Of a DNA stretch of 9,175 bases, positions 4,882 to 9,175 are shown piece by piece (position 1 is the first letter of the stretch; each line of letters opens with the position of its first letter). Made by a program: the position numbers and the translations under genes. Under the pieces are notes generated by a model. The model was not told the origin of the DNA. It did not search any database and saw only the letters and a list, made by a program, of their open reading frames with translations. The stretch lies in the NCBI GenBank assembly GCA_938091715.1, contig CALKMT010000171.1:1-9175 (forward strand), given 5' to 3'. This stretch comes from an uncultured Litorivicinus sp. (GTDB lineage: Bacteria; Pseudomonadota; Gammaproteobacteria; Pseudomonadales; Litorivicinaceae).

Positions 4882-5748
4882 ATGGCGACGCAACATTCGC
4901 GATCAGCAGCCCGGTTTATGATGGCACCCGCCGTTGTACTCTTGCTTGGCTGGATGCTCGTTCCCCTGACCATGACGCTGTATTTCTCGTTCAAGAAATA
5001 CCTGCCGCTGCGCGGTGGCGATTTGGGTTGGGTTGGCTTTGATAACTATGTGCGGTTTGTCTCTAGCAGCTCATTCTGGCCCAGCGTGCAGACCACCCTG
5101 GTGATTGTGGGCGGTGTGTTGGCGATCACATTGGTACTGGGTACCTTGTTGGCGCTATTGCTGGATCAGCCCATGTGGGGCCAGGGAATCGTCCGTATCC
5201 TGGTAATTGCTCCGTTCTTCGTGATGCCTACGGTGTCTGCGTTGATCTGGAAGAACATGTTCATGGATCCCAACTACGGGCTGTTCTCGTATCTTTGGGA
5301 GTTCTTTGGGGCCGAGCCCATTCAATGGATGTCACAGGCGTCGTTGACCTCCATCGTTATCATCGTCAGTTGGCAGTGGCTGCCCTTCGCCACCCTGATT
5401 CTGTTGACCGCGATTCAATCGCTGGACAGCGAGCAGCTCGAAGCGTCTGAAATGGACGGCGCCACCACGATCAAGCGGTTCTGGCACATCATCTTGCCGC
5501 ACCTGAGCCGAGCAATGACCGTGGTTCTGCTGATTCAAACGATTTTTCTGCTGTCGATTTTTGCGGAAATTTTCGTCACCACTGGGGGAGCCTTTGGCTC
5601 GAAGACCCTAACGTATCTGATCTTCCAGCGAGTGCTGGAAAGTCAAAACGTCGGCCTAGGATCGGCTGGCGGTGTATATGCAATTATTTTGGCGAACATT
5701 GTCGCAATCTTCCTGATGCGCATTGTTGGCAAGAACTTGGATAAATAG
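4882..5748 (+). CDS. mtlF: Mannitol/sorbitol ABC transporter permease, first subunit
   Basis: Inner-membrane permease of 288 residues (binding-protein-dependent transport, MalF-like half) that pairs with MtlG. Six hydrophobic segments can be placed at about 12-34, 71-94, 104-125, 155-176, 210-232 and 262-282. The cytoplasmic EAA loop that docks on the ATPase is SEQLEASEMDGATTIKRF (about 183-200), with D192-G193-A194 intact and Ser in place of the second Ala. It is short at the N-terminus, lacking the extra segments of MalF proper, which is normal for the polyol group. The start ATG 4882 has TGGAG (4871-4875) 6 nt upstream; a longer frame from GTG 4810 would translate the intercistronic hairpin and is not believed. 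The stop TAG overlaps the ribosome site of mtlG. Confidence 0.93.
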   Translation: MATQHSRSAARFMMAPAVVLLLGWMLVPLTMTLYFSFKKYLPLRGGDLGWVGFDNYVRFVSSSSFWPSVQTTLVIVGGVLAITLVLGTLLALLLDQPMWGQGIVRILVIAPFFVMPTVSALIWKNMFMDPNYGLFSYLWEFFGAEPIQWMSQASLTSIVIIVSWQWLPFATLILLTAIQSLDSEQLEASEMDGATTIKRFWHIILPHLSRAMTVVLLIQTIFLLSIFAEIFVTTGGAFGSKTLTYLIFQRVLESQNVGLGSAGGVYAIILANIVAIFLMRIVGKNLDK

Positions 5749-5757
5749 GGGACCGAT

Positions 5758-6588
5758 ATGGCACGCGCAGTGACCACACAACGCAAAGCGTTCAATACCC
5801 TGCTGGCCTGGGGCATTGGGCTGGGTATTTTCTTCCCTATTCTATGGACCATCCTGACCAGCTTTAAAACCGAGGGCCAGGCGATCGCGGATCCGCCGTT
5901 GTTTCTGATGTTTGATTGGACATTGGAAAACTATGCCGTGGTTCAGGAACGTTCGGATTACATGAAGTTTCTGACCAATTCGGTCGTGATTGCTGGCGGC
6001 TCGACGCTGTTGGGAATCTTGATTGCCATTCCGGCGGCTTGGTCGATGGCGTTTGTGCCGTCCAAGCGGACCAAGGACATTTTGCTGTGGATGTTGTCGA
6101 CCAAAATGTTGCCCGCGGTCGGCGTGTTGTATCCCATCTATTTGTTATTTATTGAGTTGGGAATTTTGGACACCCGCACCGGTCTAGTGGTGGTGTTGAT
6201 GCTGATCAACCTGCCGATTATCGTCTGGATGCTGTACACCTATTTCCGAGAAATTCCTTCGGAGATTCTTGAGGCCGCACGTATGGACGGTGCCTCATTG
6301 AAGTCAGAAATTCTGTACGTGTTGACGCCGATGGCCATTCCCGGAATCGCCTCAACCATTTTGCTGAACTTTATTTTGGCCTGGAACGAAGCGTTCTGGA
6401 CCTTGAATTTGACGGCCGCTAAAGCTGCGCCGTTAACGGCATTTATCGCTAGTTATTCCAGCCCCGAAGGGCTGTTCTACGCCAAGTTGAGCGCGGCCTC
6501 GACCATGGCCATTGCGCCCATCCTGATTCTGGGATGGTTTAGTCAAAAACAGTTGGTGCGCGGGTTAACCTTCGGCGCGGTCAAGTAA
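5758..6588 (+). CDS. mtlG: Mannitol/sorbitol ABC transporter permease, second subunit
   Basis: Inner-membrane permease of 276 residues, MalG-like half of the channel. Hydrophobic segments lie near 13-35, 72-95, 107-130, 140-162, 192-215 and 246-266. The EAA loop SEILEAARMDGASLKSEI (about 168-185) has the canonical EAA (172-174) and DGA (177-179). The C-terminus KQLVRGLTFGAVK is the typical end of MalG-type subunits. ATG 5758 is preceded by AGGGGA (5747-5752), which includes the last two bases of the mtlF stop codon, so the two permeases are tightly coupled (9 nt between stop and start). Confidence 0.94.
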   Translation: MARAVTTQRKAFNTLLAWGIGLGIFFPILWTILTSFKTEGQAIADPPLFLMFDWTLENYAVVQERSDYMKFLTNSVVIAGGSTLLGILIAIPAAWSMAFVPSKRTKDILLWMLSTKMLPAVGVLYPIYLLFIELGILDTRTGLVVVLMLINLPIIVWMLYTYFREIPSEILEAARMDGASLKSEILYVLTPMAIPGIASTILLNFILAWNEAFWTLNLTAAKAAPLTAFIASYSSPEGLFYAKLSAASTMAIAPILILGWFSQKQLVRGLTFGAVK

Positions 6589-6599
6589 GGAATTTATTT

Positions 6600-7619
6600 A
6601 TGGGACGTATTGTACTTAACCAAGTGGCCAAGAGCTTCGGTGATACTCAGGTGATTCCGCCGTTGGATCTGGCCATCGAAGACGGTGAATTCACGGTTTT
6701 TGTTGGCCCCTCGGGGTGTGGTAAATCGACCTTGCTGCGACTGATCGCAGGGCTTGAGGACATCACCAGCGGTCATATCGACATCGATGGAGTGGACGCC
6801 ACTAACCTAAAGCCTGCCGACCGCAAGCTGGCCATGGTGTTCCAAAGCTACGCCTTGTATCCGCACATGACTGTGCGCAAGAACATCGCATTCCCGCTGA
6901 AAATGGCGGGGCTGTCGGCTGAAGAAACCAATCGCCGGGTACAGGCCGCTGCCGATGTGCTCAGTCTGACCGATTATCTGGATCGTCGACCGGGCCAACT
7001 GTCGGGTGGCCAGCGTCAGCGCGTCGCCATCGGACGGGCCATCGTTCGCGAACCCTCGGCATTTTTGTTCGACGAGCCTCTGTCGAATCTGGATGCGGCG
7101 TTGCGTGTCGGCATGCGTTTGGAAATTAGCGAGCTACACAAGCGCTTGGCCACCACCATGATTTACGTGACCCACGATCAGGTAGAAGCCATGACCATGG
7201 CGGACAAGATTGTGGTGTTGCAGAAAGGTCTGATTGAACAGGTTGGCTCGCCCTTAGAGCTTTACCGCAGTCCGCGCAATCGATTTGTGGCGGGTTTCAT
7301 CGGCTCACCCAAGATGAACTTTATCGAAGGCGCCGAGGCGGCCAAACACAATGCGCATTGCATCGGCGTGCGTCCAGAGCACCTGGAGGCCTCGGCCACC
7401 GAGGGGCAATGGAAGGGTGTGGTCGGTGTGTCTGAGCACCTGGGTTCGGATACTTTCCTGCACGTCCACGAGACGGGCCTGGCGCCCAGCTTGACGGTGC
7501 GCGCCAGCGGCGAGTTTGATCTGGCTTATGGCGATACGATCTATTTGAATCCTCGAGCAGACAGCATCCACCGTTTCGACGCAGAGGGTGTCAGCCTAGG
7601 CACGGAGCAGCCCGCGTGA
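6600..7619 (+). CDS. mtlK: Mannitol/sorbitol ABC transporter ATP-binding protein
   Basis: Cytoplasmic ATPase of the MalK/UgpC group that drives MtlFG; 339 residues. All nucleotide-binding motifs are intact: Walker A GPSGCGKST (36-44), Q-loop Gln82 in FQSYALYPHMT, signature LSGGQRQR (134-141), Walker B FLFDEP (155-160), D-loop SNLDA (162-166) and switch His192 in VTHDQ. The C-terminal third (from about 240, GFIGSPKMNFIEG, and the later GVRPEHLE) is the OB-fold/TOBE regulatory domain of MalK-type subunits; it is somewhat shorter than in 360-370 residue members. AAGGA (6587-6591) lies 8 nt before ATG 6600. The stop overlaps the start of mtlD by 4 nt (GTGA). Confidence 0.95.
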   Translation: MGRIVLNQVAKSFGDTQVIPPLDLAIEDGEFTVFVGPSGCGKSTLLRLIAGLEDITSGHIDIDGVDATNLKPADRKLAMVFQSYALYPHMTVRKNIAFPLKMAGLSAEETNRRVQAAADVLSLTDYLDRRPGQLSGGQRQRVAIGRAIVREPSAFLFDEPLSNLDAALRVGMRLEISELHKRLATTMIYVTHDQVEAMTMADKIVVLQKGLIEQVGSPLELYRSPRNRFVAGFIGSPKMNFIEGAEAAKHNAHCIGVRPEHLEASATEGQWKGVVGVSEHLGSDTFLHVHETGLAPSLTVRASGEFDLAYGDTIYLNPRADSIHRFDAEGVSLGTEQPA

Positions 7620-9079
7620 ACTCCTTCGCCGTAGACCACCTGCCCGACAGCGTTCTGGTCCCAAACTACGACCGTGCCGCGTTGACCGCGGGCATTGTGC
7701 ACATCGGCGTGGGCAATTTTCATCGAGCACACCAGTCGTGGTATTTGCATCAGTTGATGCAGATGGGTCAGGCCCATGATTGGGCCATTCTGGGAGCAGG
7801 GGTGCGCGCCGGCGACGCTGCCATGCGCGAGCGGTTGTTGGCTCAGGGCTGCATGACGACCCTGATGATGCTGGATCCTGCTGTGCAGTCGGCCGAGGTG
7901 GTGGGGTCGATGATTGATTTCCTGCCGGTTCAGCCGGACAACGCCGCCTTGATCCAGGCCATGGCCCAGCCCAACATTCGGATTGTCAGTTTGACGGTCA
8001 CCGAGGGGGGCTACTATTTGGATCCCGCGACCCAGGGGTTTGATGCCAATCACCCCGACATCCAACACGACGCGACAAACCCGCAGCAACCCAAGACGGC
8101 ATTTGGCGCCATGGTCGAGGCCCTGCGCCTGCGCCATGCGGCGGGAACCGGGCCGTTCACCGGCATGTGTTGTGACAACATTCAAGGCAACGGAAAAATA
8201 CTGCGTCAAACCGTGGTGTCTCTGGCCCGCCTATCCAATCCTGAGTTGGCGGATTGGATTGATCAGAATTGCTCGTTTCCTAACTCCATGGTGGATTGCA
8301 TCGTGCCGGCCACTGGCCAGGCAGAACTGGCCAAGGCGCAAGAGCTCGGCATCGACGACGCAGCTCCGGTGACCCATGAGCGGTTCCGGCAGTGGGTGAT
8401 TGAGGACGATTTTTGTCAGGGCCGTCCGGCGTTTGAGCAGGTCGGTGTGACGTTTTCAGATTCCGTGCACGACTTCGAGACCATGAAGATCCGGATTCTG
8501 AACGGCGGGCATCAGGTGGTATCCGTATTGGGGGAATTACTCCATTGCGCCACCATTGCAGACTGTTTGGCACATCCGGCGATTTCAGCCTTGTTCCGCC
8601 AGGTCGCACTGACCGAGATCGCGCCCTACGTGGTGCCGGTTCCGGGTCTGTCTCCCGGCGAATACGTTGAATTGATTCACTCGCGCTTCTCCAATCCAAT
8701 GATCCGAGACACCACCCGGCGGGTGGCCTTTGATGGCTCATCACGCCATCCAGGCTTTATCTTACCGTCAGTTCGCGCGGGTCTGGCCCGCGGCGAGTCC
8801 GTTTCTGGCTTGGCCCTGGTCGAAGCGGCCTGGGCGATTATGTGTCTGGGTCAGCGCGAGGATGGCACTGCGATCGAAGCCAACGACCCCCATTGGGACG
8901 CTTTACAAGTCTCGGCCCGGGCCGCTCAGCAGGACCCCATGCAATGGCTGCGGATGCGCCACATTTATGGGGACTTAGCGGATTCATCGTCCTTTTCCAT
9001 GGCCTTCGTCCAGGCGTATCAGCTGATTCGCCAGCAAGGGGTGGTTGCCGCGGTCGAATCCTACTGTGGTCCGCTTTAA
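7616..9079 (+). CDS. mtlD: Mannitol 2-dehydrogenase (polyol-specific long-chain dehydrogenase)
   Basis: Cytoplasmic NAD-dependent oxidation of D-mannitol to D-fructose (some homologues also take arabinitol or sorbitol); 487 residues, close to the usual ~490. The N-terminal Rossmann part carries HIGVGNFHRAHQSWY (29-43). The catalytic elements known from the Pseudomonas fluorescens enzyme are present: Asn188 (CDNIQGNG), Asp227 (SMVD), Glu288, Lys291, Asn296 and His299 (ETMKIRILNGGHQ). The residue after Asp227 is Cys where relatives usually have Arg (VDRI). The start is GTG 7616, overlapping the mtlK stop by 4 nt, with GGAG (7604-7607) 8 nt upstream. The product fructose needs phosphorylation; no xylulokinase or PfkB fructokinase is seen in the window, and the next gene begins inside the 3' end of this one. 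Related enzymes (fructuronate reductase, arabinitol dehydrogenase) are less likely given the context. Confidence 0.93.
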   Translation: MNSFAVDHLPDSVLVPNYDRAALTAGIVHIGVGNFHRAHQSWYLHQLMQMGQAHDWAILGAGVRAGDAAMRERLLAQGCMTTLMMLDPAVQSAEVVGSMIDFLPVQPDNAALIQAMAQPNIRIVSLTVTEGGYYLDPATQGFDANHPDIQHDATNPQQPKTAFGAMVEALRLRHAAGTGPFTGMCCDNIQGNGKILRQTVVSLARLSNPELADWIDQNCSFPNSMVDCIVPATGQAELAKAQELGIDDAAPVTHERFRQWVIEDDFCQGRPAFEQVGVTFSDSVHDFETMKIRILNGGHQVVSVLGELLHCATIADCLAHPAISALFRQVALTEIAPYVVPVPGLSPGEYVELIHSRFSNPMIRDTTRRVAFDGSSRHPGFILPSVRAGLARGESVSGLALVEAAWAIMCLGQREDGTAIEANDPHWDALQVSARAAQQDPMQWLRMRHIYGDLADSSSFSMAFVQAYQLIRQQGVVAAVESYCGPL

Positions 9080-9175
9080 GCAACTGACTCAGTGGGCCGA
9101 GCGGATGGCCCCAGTGGGGCCAAAGCGGCCCTGGGTGATTGCCATTGCTGGCCCTCCTGGCAGTGGCAAGTCAAC
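9066..9175 (+). CDS. P-loop kinase, uridine kinase/phosphoribulokinase-like (3' truncated by window)
   Basis: Only the first 36 codons are visible. The frame reads VVRFKQLTQWAERM, then RPWVIAIAGPPGSGKS, a beta strand and Walker A motif (residues 29-36) of the type found in uridine kinase, phosphoribulokinase and FrcK-like kinases. GTG 9066 would overlap mtlD by 14 nt; ATG 9105 is an alternative start, and neither has a strong ribosome site, so translation is probably coupled to mtlD. Its place after mannitol dehydrogenase suggests it phosphorylates fructose or another product of the pathway (inference). The substrate cannot be told from this fragment. Confidence 0.75.
   Translation, partial: MVRFKQLTQWAERMAPVGPKRPWVIAIAGPPGSGKS

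Noticed and set aside
7541..8209. A 222-codon open frame on the minus strand
   Set aside because: It lies opposite mtlK/mtlD, which are strongly supported by motifs; low-complexity His/Gly/Gln composition is typical of a shadow frame.
8280..8744. A 154-codon open frame on the minus strand
   Set aside because: It is Arg/Pro/Ser-rich, lies opposite mtlD coding sequence and has no recognisable domain.

Overview
The window looks like a chromosomal segment of a marine-type gammaproteobacterium (Pseudomonadales/Oceanospirillales-like). This rests on the order pheT, ihfA, MerR-family gene, tRNA-Pro, which is the arrangement known from Pseudomonas, and on the protein sequences themselves. It is an inference from gene content, not a species identification. 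GC content is moderate and all clear protein genes lie on the + strand.

Left part (1-2010), conserved housekeeping: the 3' third of pheT (phenylalanyl-tRNA synthetase beta chain); ihfA (IHF alpha, GTG start at 920, slightly long acidic tail), overlapping by 11 nt a small MerR-family regulator; then a two-gene tRNA operon, tRNA-Pro(GGG) and tRNA-Asp(GUC). The tRNA operon has a strong promoter with a GC-rich discriminator and ends in a long, nearly symmetric terminator.

Middle (2011-2375): a 365-nt stretch with no believable gene. It is rich in secondary structure: three inverted repeats, a tRNA T-arm-like fragment in inverted orientation, and a 44-nt direct repeat present twice (42/44 identical, 62-nt period). 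It separates the housekeeping block from a catabolic block.

Right part (2376-9175), a hexitol (mannitol/sorbitol) uptake and oxidation locus: a LacI-family regulator, then mtlE (periplasmic binding protein), mtlF and mtlG (permeases), mtlK (ATPase), mtlD (mannitol 2-dehydrogenase), and the first 36 codons of a P-loop kinase cut by the window edge. The expected flow is import of the polyol by the ABC transporter, oxidation by MtlD to fructose, and probably phosphorylation by a kinase, for which the truncated gene is the local candidate. A dyad with a central CpG, TTTRCKCGYGTAAA, set in a longer conserved block, lies upstream of both the regulator and mtlE. It is the best candidate for the regulator's operator and implies autoregulation plus control of the operon.

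I did not find a wholly new system. The genes are recognisable. The observations most worth checking are the paired cis-element, the unusual hinge residue of the regulator, the repeat-rich junction next to the tRNAs, the non-canonical kinase, and a Cys for Arg change beside a catalytic Asp in MtlD.
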